From Actinomadura flavalba DSM 45200 (GTDB lineage: Bacteria > Actinomycetota > Actinomycetes > Streptosporangiales > Streptosporangiaceae): a DNA stretch of 64,000 nt. The first letter of the stretch is position 1, and each line of letters opens with the position of its first letter. Positions 25,350-34,241 of the stretch are shown here, in pieces. The stretch spans positions 806,001 through 870,000 of the forward strand of contig NZ_KB894093.1 in assembly GCF_000374305.1 (NCBI RefSeq), in the 5' to 3' direction. Made by a program: the position numbers and the translations under genes. The notes beneath the pieces are model-generated. The model saw only the letters and a program-made list of their open reading frames with translations, searched no databases and had not been told where the DNA came from.

Positions 25350-26765
25350 ATGAAGATCGAAAGTCCCACCGCTGCGGAAAGATCTGCGATCTTCTCCTGG
25401 TTCGAGGGCTACCTGACTCAGGAGCATGAGGCGCTGGGGCGTGGCAACGCGGTCTGCCCGTTCGTCGAACCGGCCATCGCCGCCGGGACGGTGGTCATCG
25501 AGCTGGCCCGTCTGGAGGACGGGGACGGGCTCGCCGAACTGTGCGCGGTGATGCGTCGCCAGACGGAGCGGTTCGCCGCGCTCGACCGGCCCGCCGGCAA
25601 GGAGGGCCTGTCCACTCTGGTCACGGTGGTCGGGGGTCTGCCCGAACACCGCTTTCCCCTCCTGGACGAGGCGCACCGGCGGGTGAAGGGCGAAGTGGTA
25701 CGCCGGGGCCTCATGATCGGGCAGTTCCATCCGCGCTGCCCGGAACCGGCTACGGGTGATCCCCGGTTCCGGGTCGCGCAGTCGCCCGTGCCGCTCTTCG
25801 CCGTCCGCGCGATGGCGATGCACGACATCCTGTTCCTGCACTCCAACAGGGCGACCTTCCAGGTGTACGACGAACGCTTCGGCGACCATTACAAGGACGG
25901 GTCGAAGCACGTCGACGAGCGTTTCCGCGAGTTATACGACAAGGCTCGCGACCGGAAGTCGAAGACAAGTCCCTACATCGATTACCAGAGCATCGACGTC
26001 TTGCTGTCCCTCCAGAATCCCCGCACCGACCATCCCGCGGAGATGACCTTCTACCTGGCCGGCCAGGTCATGGAACTGCTCTTCAAGATGGTGTACGAGC
26101 AGGCGCTGGCGGCCCGGGTCGCCCTGGTCGAGGACCGCGCCGATCAGGCGACGTGGGAACTGCGCCGGCTGGCCCGGGCGCTGGATCTCCTGACGGCCGT
26201 ATGGGACGTGCTGAACGCGATCTCCCCGATGGAGTACAACGCCTTCCGCGGCCATCTCGGACACGATTCCGGGATCGACTCCTACATGTACCGGATGGTC
26301 GAGTTCATCCTGGGCCACAAGTCCGAGGAGATGGCCCGGCGGCATGGCGGCGTCCCCGGCGTGAGCGAGCAGGTCTACCGTTCGCTGCACCAGAGCAGCG
26401 TCTACGACGAGGCAATTCATCTCCTGGAACGGCGCGGAGTCGCGGTCGTACCCGGCGAGGATGCCCTGCCCGAGGCGTGGGCGCGCGTCTACCGCGCGTT
26501 CGGTCCGGCCGACGACCTGTTCCGCCTGGCGGAGGCGCTCACCGATGTCGCTTCGGCCTTTCACCGTTGGCGGGCCTGGCACCTCCTGACGGTGGAACGA
26601 ATGATCGGCGGCAAGCCGGGCACCGGCGGAACCGACGGAGTGGACTGGCTGCGCCACGCGGCCGAGCAGCGCTTCTTTCCCGAGCTCTGGCGAACACGCA
26701 CGCGCCTGTGGTCCCCCGGCGAGGACCAGGGCCCGACCCCTGTGGACCGCACGGGCGGTCCGTAG
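25350..26765 (+). CDS. Tryptophan 2,3-dioxygenase-like enzyme with N-terminal DUF6875-like domain
   Basis: 471 aa two-domain protein. Residues ~1-170 resemble DUF6875 (GLMIGQFHPRCPEPA, AMHDILFLHSN). Residues ~205-471 match tryptophan 2,3-dioxygenase: DHPAEMTFYLAGQVMELLFK, IDSYMYRMVEFILGHK (substrate-carboxylate Arg), and WRAWHLLTVERMIGG with heme-ligand His411, followed by GTGGTDG. The distal His (His55 in Xanthomonas TDO, HQTSEL) is Gly238 here, so catalysis may differ. Expected reaction: heme-dependent opening of the indole ring of Trp or a derivative to an N-formylkynurenine-type product. ATG 25350 is the only good start though its GAGG is very close. First gene of the operon. Confidence 0.82.
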   Translation: MKIESPTAAERSAIFSWFEGYLTQEHEALGRGNAVCPFVEPAIAAGTVVIELARLEDGDGLAELCAVMRRQTERFAALDRPAGKEGLSTLVTVVGGLPEHRFPLLDEAHRRVKGEVVRRGLMIGQFHPRCPEPATGDPRFRVAQSPVPLFAVRAMAMHDILFLHSNRATFQVYDERFGDHYKDGSKHVDERFRELYDKARDRKSKTSPYIDYQSIDVLLSLQNPRTDHPAEMTFYLAGQVMELLFKMVYEQALAARVALVEDRADQATWELRRLARALDLLTAVWDVLNAISPMEYNAFRGHLGHDSGIDSYMYRMVEFILGHKSEEMARRHGGVPGVSEQVYRSLHQSSVYDEAIHLLERRGVAVVPGEDALPEAWARVYRAFGPADDLFRLAEALTDVASAFHRWRAWHLLTVERMIGGKPGTGGTDGVDWLRHAAEQRFFPELWRTRTRLWSPGEDQGPTPVDRTGGP

Positions 26766-26798
26766 CCGACCGCCGTCCGACCGAAGGAAGCGATTCCC

Positions 26799-28208
26799 GT
26801 GTCCGAGGCCGATCGAGTAGCGCGCGGCATCGCGGACCGCTACGCCGGGCGGAGCCCCGCGTCGCGGGCCGCCTTCGCCGACGCGTCCCGGGTCCTGCCC
26901 GGGGGTGACACGCGCACCATGGTCACGTACAGCCCGTACCCGCTCTACTTCGACCGCGGGGAGGGCGCCCGGGTCCGGGACGTGGACGGCAACTGGTACC
27001 TCGACGTGCTGTCCAACTACGGCGCGCTCGTGCACGGGCACAACCATCCGGCGCTGGTGGCGGCGGTGCGGGACCAGGTCGGCCGGGGCACCGCACCGGG
27101 CGGGCCCAGCACGTTGCAGATCCGGCATGCCGAGCGGCTGTGCGCCCGGATGCCCGCGCTGGAGCGCGTCCGGTACTGCAACTCCGGCACCGAGGCGACG
27201 ATGTGGGCCATCCGCACCGCGCGGGCCTTCACCGGACGAGACGTGATCATCAAGATCGACGGCGGCTACCACGGGACGCACGACTGGGGTCACGTCAGCG
27301 CCTTCATCACGGCGGGCCCGGGTTTCGCCCAGTCGGTGCCGGGCCTGCCCGAGGCGCGGCTGGCGCACGGCGTCCCGCGCGCGGTCCTGACGTGCGTGGT
27401 CGCGGTGCCGTTCAACGACCTGGCGGCCGCCCGGCGGGCGCTGCGCTGGCATCGGGGCAGGGTCGCGGCGGTCCTGGTGGAGCCGATGCTCGGCGTGGGC
27501 GGCGGGGTGCCGGCCGATCCCGCCTACCTGCACGGCCTCCGCGAGGTCACCCGGCACGAGGGCGTGCTGCTCGTACTGGACGAGTGCGCGACGTTCCGCG
27601 TCGGCCCCTGGCAGGTCCGGGAGGGGCTCCGACCCGACCTGACCACCCTGAGCAAGATCATCGGCGGCGGCCTGCCGATCGGGGTCTTCGGTGGCCGGGC
27701 CGACGTCATGGCCGTCTTCGACCCGGCGGGCGGCGACCCCGTCTACCACGCGAGCGCCTTCGGGGCGAACAACCTGTCGCTGGCGGCGGGGAACGCCGCG
27801 CTCGACCACTTCGGTTCCGACGACATCGACCGGCTCAACGCCATGGGCGAGCGGTTGCGCGCCCGTCTCGACGACGTCGCGGCGGAGCGGGGCGTCCTCG
27901 GGCACGCGGTGGGGGCCGGGTCGCTGAGCTACTTCCACTTCGGCGCGGGCGTCCCGCGCAACGCCGCCGACAGCGCCGCCCGGCGCGAGGGGCGGGACCG
28001 GCTGCGCGCGCTGCTGCACCTGCACCTGCTCAACCAGGGGTTCCTCACCGCGCGGCACGGGCTGCTCTGCCTGAGCCTGCCGATGGACGACGGCGACGTC
28101 GACGCGTTCGTCGCGGCTTATGCGGACGCCCTGGAGGCGTTGCTGCCTTATCTGTCCCACTACCACCCGGACCTGCTGGCGTCCTCGGCGGCCGGCGGAG
28201 GTGACTGA
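26799..28208 (+). CDS. Glutamate-1-semialdehyde aminomutase-like class III aminotransferase
   Basis: 469 aa PLP enzyme. YCNSGTEATMWAIRTAR near residue 125, VLDECATFRVG (PLP-binding Asp) and Lys286 in TLSKIIGGGLPIG fit the GSA 2,1-aminomutase/class III family. It is unlikely to be the housekeeping HemL because it sits inside a secondary-metabolism-like operon and the sequence around the gating loop (SAFGANNLS) differs. It could move or transfer an amino group on a Trp/kynurenine-derived or amino-acid substrate. GTG 26799 follows GAAGGAAG. The amidase gene starts 1 nt after its stop. Confidence 0.87.
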   Translation: MSEADRVARGIADRYAGRSPASRAAFADASRVLPGGDTRTMVTYSPYPLYFDRGEGARVRDVDGNWYLDVLSNYGALVHGHNHPALVAAVRDQVGRGTAPGGPSTLQIRHAERLCARMPALERVRYCNSGTEATMWAIRTARAFTGRDVIIKIDGGYHGTHDWGHVSAFITAGPGFAQSVPGLPEARLAHGVPRAVLTCVVAVPFNDLAAARRALRWHRGRVAAVLVEPMLGVGGGVPADPAYLHGLREVTRHEGVLLVLDECATFRVGPWQVREGLRPDLTTLSKIIGGGLPIGVFGGRADVMAVFDPAGGDPVYHASAFGANNLSLAAGNAALDHFGSDDIDRLNAMGERLRARLDDVAAERGVLGHAVGAGSLSYFHFGAGVPRNAADSAARREGRDRLRALLHLHLLNQGFLTARHGLLCLSLPMDDGDVDAFVAAYADALEALLPYLSHYHPDLLASSAAGGGD

Positions 28209-28209
28209 G

Positions 28210-29682
28210 ATGAGTCCGGCCCCGCACACCTGGTCGCTGCTGGAGACCGCGCGGCGGTTGAGCGACGGCCGGGTGGGCGCGGACGAGTACGCTCGCGCCC
28301 TGCTCGATCGCTGTACCGACGGTGAGCGTCTCAACGCCTTCGTCACGCAGCACGCTGATCAAGTCCTGGCGGCGGCGCACGCCGCGGACCGGGCCGGGCC
28401 GGAACCGGCCCGGCCGCTGCTGGGCGTTCCGCTGGCGGTCAAGGACAACATCGACGTCGCCGCCCTCCCCACCACCGGTGGGACGACGGCGCTGCGCCGG
28501 AACGGGCGCGACCGGTCCGCCGAGGTCTGGACGCGCCTGGCCCGGGCGGGCGCGACCGCCCTGGGCAAGACCGGCATGGACGAACTCGCCTACGGCGTCA
28601 CCGGCGAGAACGCGGCCTTCGGCGCGGTGGAGAACCCGGCCGCCGGGGGGCACATCTGCGGCGGCAGCAGTGCGGGCACGGCGGCCGCGGTCGCGGCCGG
28701 GCTCGCACCCGCCGGGCTGGGCACCGACACCGGGGGTTCCGTCCGCATTCCGGCGGCGCTGTGCGGGCTGGTCGGGATGCGGCCGACGACCGGCCGCTAC
28801 CCCTCCTCCGGCATCCTGCGCGTCTGCCGCAGCCGGGACACGGCGGGGATCATGGCCCGGTCCGTGGAGGACGTCGCGTTCCTGGACGCGCTCCTGGCGT
28901 GCCGTTCGGACGTCCCGCCCCGGCTACCGTCCGGTGGGTACGACCGGGACGGCGAGCGGCCCCGGCTGCTGCTGGCCCGTGCCGCGTGGGCCGGTATCGC
29001 CCCGGAGGTCGCCGCCGCGGTCGCTCCGGCGCTGGAGGCGCTGCGCAGGGCCGGTGCCGTCCTCATCGACGTCGACCTGCCCCTGCCGGTCCCGGACCTG
29101 CTGCGGGACGTCGCACTGCCGGTCCCGCTCCGCGAGACGTGGGCCGAGCTGGACTTCTACCTCGCCCGCTCCGATCCGTACGTGAGCACCGAGGAACTGG
29201 TCCGGCGGATCGCCGGCCGCGACGTGGCCGACATCCTCACGCCGCTGCTCGCGGGCCCGGTCGTCTCCCCCGGTGAGTACCGGCGGGCGCTGAAGGCCGG
29301 GCACGTCATCGACGCCACGGCGCGCGCCCTGCTGCGCGAGCATCGGGCCTGCGGCTATCTGTCGCCCAGCACGATCCTGCCCGCCGTCCCGGCCCCCACC
29401 GGTGCCCGGGTGCGTCTGCCCGGCGGCCCGATGTCCGTCTTCCTCGCCTACATCCGCAACACCGCCCTCGCCGCGGTCCTGGGCTGGCCCTCGATCAGCC
29501 TGCCCGCCGGTTCGACCCGCGACGGGTTGCCGGTGGGCCTGCTCCTGGACTCGCCGCCGTACACCGACCGGTCCCTGCTGGCCCTGGCGGCCGGATGCGC
29601 GCGCGCCTGGCGGGGTTCGGCGGCGGAGGGACCGGTGGCGCTTCCCCCACCGAACCACCGGAACGACGACTCCGGGGAGTGA
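28210..29682 (+). CDS. Amidase (amidase-signature family)
   Basis: 490 aa. The Ser-cisSer-Lys triad is complete: Lys78 in PLAVKDNID, Ser153 in CGGSSAGTAA and Ser177 in GTDTGGSVRIP, with family-typical spacing. Similar to indoleacetamide hydrolases and aryl amidases. It hydrolyses, or in reverse forms, an amide; in this operon a formamide such as a formylkynurenine-like intermediate is a possible substrate (inference). ATG 28210 has GGAGGTGA upstream and lies 1 nt after the aminomutase-like gene. Followed by the NAT gene 3 nt downstream. Confidence 0.9.
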   Translation: MSPAPHTWSLLETARRLSDGRVGADEYARALLDRCTDGERLNAFVTQHADQVLAAAHAADRAGPEPARPLLGVPLAVKDNIDVAALPTTGGTTALRRNGRDRSAEVWTRLARAGATALGKTGMDELAYGVTGENAAFGAVENPAAGGHICGGSSAGTAAAVAAGLAPAGLGTDTGGSVRIPAALCGLVGMRPTTGRYPSSGILRVCRSRDTAGIMARSVEDVAFLDALLACRSDVPPRLPSGGYDRDGERPRLLLARAAWAGIAPEVAAAVAPALEALRRAGAVLIDVDLPLPVPDLLRDVALPVPLRETWAELDFYLARSDPYVSTEELVRRIAGRDVADILTPLLAGPVVSPGEYRRALKAGHVIDATARALLREHRACGYLSPSTILPAVPAPTGARVRLPGGPMSVFLAYIRNTALAAVLGWPSISLPAGSTRDGLPVGLLLDSPPYTDRSLLALAAGCARAWRGSAAEGPVALPPPNHRNDDSGE

Positions 29683-29685
29683 CCC

Positions 29686-30564
29686 GTGCCGACCTCGCCA
29701 CCGCCCGCGTCCCCCGCCTGGGGCACCGACCGGCTCGACCTGGGGGCCTACCTCGCCCGCGTCGGGGCCGACGCGCCCGCGATCGTCTCCAGCCGAGACC
29801 CGGGTCCCGACGTGCTGGCGTCCTTACACCGTGCCCACGCCACGGCCCTGCCCTTCGACAACATCGACATGGTCCTGCACCGGACCGCCGGACTGGCCGT
29901 TCCGGAGATCGTCGACAAGATGTGCCGCCGATCCCGGGGAGGGTGCTGCCACGAGCACAATCTGCTGTTCGGCAGCGTGCTCGAACGCCTGGGTTACCAC
30001 GTGCGGCGCCTGGCCGCCCGGGTGATGCTCGGCGGCCACGGCGCACGCCCCCGCACCCACATGGCCCTGCGCGTCACGTCCGGTGACCGCGACTGGCTGT
30101 GCGACGTCGGCTTCGGCGAGGAGGGCTTCCTCGACCCCGTCCCCCTGCGTCCCGGCGACGTGCTGCGCCAGGGGGACCGGGCCTTTCGCGTCGTCCCCTG
30201 CCGCGATCACCAGTACGGCGTGGAGATCGACCGGCACGGCCGGTGGGAGCGGATGTACCTCCTCAGCCTGGAACCGCGTCCCCCGATCGACTTCACGGTC
30301 GCCCACCACTACCTCAGCACGCACCCGCGCTCCATGCTGCGCCGGGAGCTGTACCTCCAGCGCCTCACCCCCACCACCCGTCTGACGCTGCGCGGCCGGA
30401 CGCTGACCCGCGTCCACGCCGGGGGCGTGGACCGGACGCGGATCGGCCCGGCCGACCTGCCGCGAACACTGGACGAGTTCGGCATCGTGCTGCCCGGCCG
30501 GGACCTCGCCGTCCTCCTGCGGCGGTGGGAGGACGGCGGCGCGGGCGCTCCGTCCTCCGCGTGA
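29686..30564 (+). CDS. Arylamine N-acetyltransferase family (possible amide synthase)
   Basis: 292 aa. The NAT triad is intact: Cys88 in RGGCCHEHN, His125 in RTHMALRV and Asp140 in CDVGFGEEG, with standard spacing. The motif residues around Cys88 (C and H instead of the usual Y/F and F/Y) are unusual. NATs acetylate aromatic amines from acetyl-CoA; RifF-type relatives instead join an aromatic amine to a polyketide chain. Here an aromatic amine such as a kynurenine- or anthranilate-type product would be a natural acceptor. GTG 29686 has GGGGAG upstream. Part of the five-gene operon. Confidence 0.9.
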   Translation: MPTSPPPASPAWGTDRLDLGAYLARVGADAPAIVSSRDPGPDVLASLHRAHATALPFDNIDMVLHRTAGLAVPEIVDKMCRRSRGGCCHEHNLLFGSVLERLGYHVRRLAARVMLGGHGARPRTHMALRVTSGDRDWLCDVGFGEEGFLDPVPLRPGDVLRQGDRAFRVVPCRDHQYGVEIDRHGRWERMYLLSLEPRPPIDFTVAHHYLSTHPRSMLRRELYLQRLTPTTRLTLRGRTLTRVHAGGVDRTRIGPADLPRTLDEFGIVLPGRDLAVLLRRWEDGGAGAPSSA

Positions 30565-30581
30565 CCCCCGATCGGAGTCCC

Positions 30582-31913
30582 ATGCAGGCACTTGAGGACG
30601 TCCTCGACAGCGGCGGGCTGCCCAATCCGCTCGACGACGCCCGCCTCATCGACCGATACCGCCGCCGGGGCGGCGATCCCCGCCGCCTGATCTACCTGAG
30701 CCTGGGCGAGTCCTGGACCGGGACGGCGCCGGGGCTCGTCGCGGCGCTGGCCCGGGGCCTGCCGCACGCCAGCCACGGCTACACGCTCTCGCCCTACGGG
30801 TCACCGGCCCTGCGACGTGTCCTGCGCGACTACATCGCCGACACCCACGGGCTGCCCTCGCACCCGGCGCCGGGAGCCGACTACGACGTCGCCGTCAGCC
30901 AGAGCGGCACCCGCGCCGCCATGTTCGACTTCGGCCGCCTCCTGGCGCCGGACGGCGCGCGGGGCCGGTACGCGGGCACGGTGCTGGCCCCGGCGCCGGG
31001 GTGGGACTACGCCGGAATCTATGCGCCGCTCGGCTACCGGGTCCGGTTCTACGACCTCGACCCCGGCGCCGGTTACCAGCCTCGCGTCGAGCAGATCGTC
31101 ACGGCGCTGAGCCGCGCCGAGCCCGGCATTCCCCTCATGCTGGTGCTCAACGCCCAGCACAATCCCACGGCCGCCAACTGGGAGCCCGACATCGTCCGCG
31201 CTCTCGTCCGCGCGGCTCTGGACCACGGGGCCGCGCTTCTCGTCGACGACGCCTACTACGCCGTGCACGACCCCGGGGTGCGCCCCACGAACACCCTGGG
31301 CATCCTGCTCGACGAGGCGGCCGGGCACCGGCGCGGCAGTGATTTCTCCTGGCTGGCCGCCCGTACGCTCGGCAAGCAGTTCCGATGCAATGGCTGGGGC
31401 ATCGGTGCCGTCACCGCCCACCCGCGAACACTGGCGGCATTGGCGGATCTCCGCCACCACCATTCCTTCGGCGCGGGCCTTCCGCTTCAGGCGGCCATGG
31501 CCGCCTGGCTGCACGATCGCGGATGTGAGCAGTATCTGCGCGACATGCGTCACCGCAACGCGCAGGCGCGGCGGCACGTGATCGCGCGCCTCGCGGCCGA
31601 TCTCCGTTTCCCCGCGAGCGCCTACCACGCCGGAGAATGCACTTCCTACCTTCGTTTCCGGGTGCCGCCTCAGCACCTGGACGCCGCGGGGAGCGCGGAC
31701 GGATTCCGCGAACGGTGCCTGGACCGGGCGGGCGTACTGCTGGGACGGGGAAGCATGACCGCGCCGCCTCCGGCAGGCCGGGCGAGCGACGATCCGCGCG
31801 TCCCGGCGACCGCGTACGTGCGTCTGTTCTTCGGCCTGCCCGGCGCACTCCTGGACGAGGCGCTGGACCGCATGGCCGAGGCGGATCTTGGCTGGGACGG
31901 TTCGCCGCGCTGA
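30582..31913 (+). CDS. Class I/II PLP-dependent aminotransferase
   Basis: 443 aa fold-type I PLP enzyme. SGTRAAMFDF, NAQHNPTAANW (NPxNPTG-like), LVDDAYY (PLP Asp/Tyr) and Lys265 in TLGKQFRCNGWGIG give the core. The Arg that normally follows GW in S-K-x4-GxRxG and binds phosphate is Gly here, and the Ser before Lys is Gly, so the active site is divergent. In a tryptophan-dioxygenase context a kynurenine-aminotransferase-like role is conceivable. ATG 30582 has CGGAG upstream and starts 17 nt after the NAT stop, completing the operon. Confidence 0.82.
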   Translation: MQALEDVLDSGGLPNPLDDARLIDRYRRRGGDPRRLIYLSLGESWTGTAPGLVAALARGLPHASHGYTLSPYGSPALRRVLRDYIADTHGLPSHPAPGADYDVAVSQSGTRAAMFDFGRLLAPDGARGRYAGTVLAPAPGWDYAGIYAPLGYRVRFYDLDPGAGYQPRVEQIVTALSRAEPGIPLMLVLNAQHNPTAANWEPDIVRALVRAALDHGAALLVDDAYYAVHDPGVRPTNTLGILLDEAAGHRRGSDFSWLAARTLGKQFRCNGWGIGAVTAHPRTLAALADLRHHHSFGAGLPLQAAMAAWLHDRGCEQYLRDMRHRNAQARRHVIARLAADLRFPASAYHAGECTSYLRFRVPPQHLDAAGSADGFRERCLDRAGVLLGRGSMTAPPPAGRASDDPRVPATAYVRLFFGLPGALLDEALDRMAEADLGWDGSPR

Positions 31914-31921
31914 CGCGGCCG

Positions 31922-32329
31922 TCAGGGCCAGAGCCGGAGCTTCTGGACCACCCTGCCGTCGTCGTGCATGGTGAAGCTGCCCTGGAAGATCCGGCCGTCC
32001 CACTCGCCGAACTCGGCCGACCGGGTCCGGCAGACGAGGAACGCGCTCCACTCCAACACGGTCGCCCCCTGCCCTCGCACCGCCGCGCCGTGGCCGGTCA
32101 TGACGGCGGTGGCGCCGCCGTCGGTGGTCGTGATGAGCACGTGGCCGTTGCCCAGGAAGGAACCCGTCGCCTGTCCCTCGGACACGTAGGTCGAGACGTG
32201 GGTGACGTCCCGTCCCGCGAAGGTGCCCGGGCCGTCGTGCGTCGCCTCGAAGACCGGCCGCCCGTCCTGCGTCGGCTCCAGCGCCCGGACGGAACTCGCG
32301 CTTCCTTCGGAAGAGAACTCAACTGACAT
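31922..32329 (-). CDS. Small beta-rich protein, unknown function
   Basis: 135 aa, mostly alternating hydrophobic/polar strands with Gly turns (TGSFLGNGHVLITTTDGG, WDGRIFQGSFTMHDDGR), suggesting a small beta-barrel such as the allene-oxide-cyclase/dirigent or lipocalin-like folds. No signal peptide or catalytic motif. It converges on the aminotransferase with stops 8 bp apart. Such barrels sometimes bind or cyclise small molecules, so a link to the adjacent operon is possible but unproven. Confidence 0.55.
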   Translation of the reverse strand: MSVEFSSEGSASSVRALEPTQDGRPVFEATHDGPGTFAGRDVTHVSTYVSEGQATGSFLGNGHVLITTTDGGATAVMTGHGAAVRGQGATVLEWSAFLVCRTRSAEFGEWDGRIFQGSFTMHDDGRVVQKLRLWP

Positions 32330-32717
32330 GATTCGTCCTTTCCGTGAACGCCTCGGCGACGTCCCGAGGTCTGCGAAGATTTCTCTATCGCCACACTAGG
32401 AGGCGCGCGGAATTCGAACAAGGCAGCACAGACGTATGTGTCCATGCGGCAAGCGAATTCTCCATCAATCTCTCACCAGGCGAATCGGGATGCCGTTTCC
32501 GTATCCGGGGGCGTCGCGCGCCATAAAGCGAATCTGCGATTCATCCGGCCCGACGGACCCCTGAGAACGTCCTGCACCAATACCCGTCGGCGGACCCTCC
32601 GGGGCGCCGGTTCGGAGGTGACGGTGCTGTGCCGGTCACGCCAGGGACCGGGGCGGTGCCGGAGCGCTACGGTTCGGAAGTCCCCCGCCGCCTGGACCGA
32701 AAACGAAGGGCAGCGGG
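32330..32717. other. Intergenic region
   Basis: About 390 bp between divergent genes, less GC-rich in the first half. No gene, RNA or clear operator is seen. It should contain promoters for both neighbours. Confidence 0.5.
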
Positions 32718-34235
32718 ATGCAGCATTCTCCGGTCGGCGGGGCCGCGACGAAGATCATTGATCGGCTGGAGCGGCAGCTCACCGAGGCGGGGCTCGATCC
32801 GGCGCTGCACGCGGTCAGCGACGGCAACGCGGTCCGCGTGATCGACACCCCGCGCATGTGGGGCAAGCCCATGACCAAGAGCAGCGCCACGGCCTGCGCG
32901 AGCACGGCCATGGACGACCTGGCCGCGACGGTCCTGGAGATCGTCGGACGGGCGCGGCGGCTGGTGGACGTCGTGTCGCTGAACCCGCCGACCGGGGCGC
33001 TGCTGGAGGCCGTCAAGAACGGCCTGCTGAGCATCGCCGAGCGCGGCGCGCGGAGCGGCGGCGGGCCGGTGCTGGTGCGGTTCCTGTTCGGGTACATCCC
33101 GGTTCTGGACGAGGTGAACGCGTTCACCAAGGAGCTGAGCGCGTTCTGCGCGTCCGCCAGGCTGCCGATGGACCGGATCACCATCGTCGTCGGGCAGCTC
33201 TACAGCGTGCTGGAGACGTCCTGGAACCACGCCAAGATCGTCGCGGCGGACAGTGAGACGGCGCTGGTCGGGGGTCACAACCTCTGGGCCGAGTCCTACG
33301 GCACCTATCCCCCGGTGCACGACCTGTCGGTGCACGTGCTCGGCAAGGCCGCCGGGGACGCGCAGCGGTTCGCCGACTACGCGTGGCGGACCGGCGGCAA
33401 GTGGATCACCGCGTACCGGATCAACCCCGGCAAGGCGGCGGTCGCGCTGCCCGCCGGCAAGGAGCGCGACGCGGTCTGCCTGGTGCAGCTTCCCATTCCG
33501 ACCGACGGATACGAGCGCCTCCTGGACGCCGAGTGGCGGCACGGCCGCATCCTCACCCTCGGCCGGGGCGGGCTGCTCAAGGGCGACGCGGGCGGCGCGG
33601 CGCGCGTCGCCGTCATCCGGGGCGCGCGGCGGCGGCTGCGCATCTGCCAGCAGGACCTGGCCTTCACCGGCTTCGTCGGGGAGGACGCGCACGAGATCTG
33701 CCAGGAGATCGCGCGGGCGCTGTTCGCCACCCCGGCGCTGAAGGTGGAGATCGTCGTGTCGCCGATCGGCGCGGCCACGCACGGCGCGCAGTACTCGTGG
33801 GGGTTCGGGGCGTCCGGCACGCACGCCCTGCTGAAGAAGTTCATCAGGGCGCACGCGTCGTCGCACGGCCTGGAGAAGTCCGTGGACGACGCGCTGCGGC
33901 GGCTCGCCGTCGCGCCGTTCTGCTTCACCGACGTGGAGTTCACGGCGGAGGGCAAGGACTACGTGTGGCCGGAGGCTCCGGCGACGAGCGTCATCGGCCG
34001 GTTCGTCCCGGGTGCGAAGACGCCCACGCTCGCCAACCACCAGCCCGCGCCCGGCAACCACGCGAAGCTGTTCATGGCCGACGAGGAGGTCTGCTACGTC
34101 GGCTCGGACAACCTGTACCCGCACAGCCTCACCGAGTTCGGCTTCCTGCTGGAGGGCTCCCCCGTCGAGAACCTGATCACCGACTACTGGATGCACGTCT
34201 GGCGGTACTCCTCGCCGCACATCGTGGAGGGCTGA
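32718..34235 (+). CDS. Phospholipase D-like (HKD) protein
   Basis: 505 aa without a signal peptide, so probably cytoplasmic. Two HKD motifs are present: His171-Lys173 in NHAKIVAADSE followed by GGHNLW, and His448-Lys450 in GNHAKLFMADEE followed by GSDNLYP. Paired HKDs form one active site that makes a phospho-His intermediate. The family includes phospholipases, cardiolipin-synthase-like enzymes and nucleases; the lack of export argues against a secreted phospholipase. The substrate is unknown. The terminator at 34242-34273 separates it from the convergent nuclease gene. Confidence 0.8.
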   Translation: MQHSPVGGAATKIIDRLERQLTEAGLDPALHAVSDGNAVRVIDTPRMWGKPMTKSSATACASTAMDDLAATVLEIVGRARRLVDVVSLNPPTGALLEAVKNGLLSIAERGARSGGGPVLVRFLFGYIPVLDEVNAFTKELSAFCASARLPMDRITIVVGQLYSVLETSWNHAKIVAADSETALVGGHNLWAESYGTYPPVHDLSVHVLGKAAGDAQRFADYAWRTGGKWITAYRINPGKAAVALPAGKERDAVCLVQLPIPTDGYERLLDAEWRHGRILTLGRGGLLKGDAGGAARVAVIRGARRRLRICQQDLAFTGFVGEDAHEICQEIARALFATPALKVEIVVSPIGAATHGAQYSWGFGASGTHALLKKFIRAHASSHGLEKSVDDALRRLAVAPFCFTDVEFTAEGKDYVWPEAPATSVIGRFVPGAKTPTLANHQPAPGNHAKLFMADEEVCYVGSDNLYPHSLTEFGFLLEGSPVENLITDYWMHVWRYSSPHIVEG

Positions 34236-34241
34236 CCCGCG

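Noticed and set aside
22984-25350. Complete integrative element beside tRNA-Lys
   Set aside because: No integrase, no relaxase and no second copy of the tRNA 3' end found; kept only as a possible eroded island.
26799-28208. Housekeeping hemL (heme biosynthesis)
   Set aside because: Context is a specialised operon with no other heme genes; similarity is to the family only.
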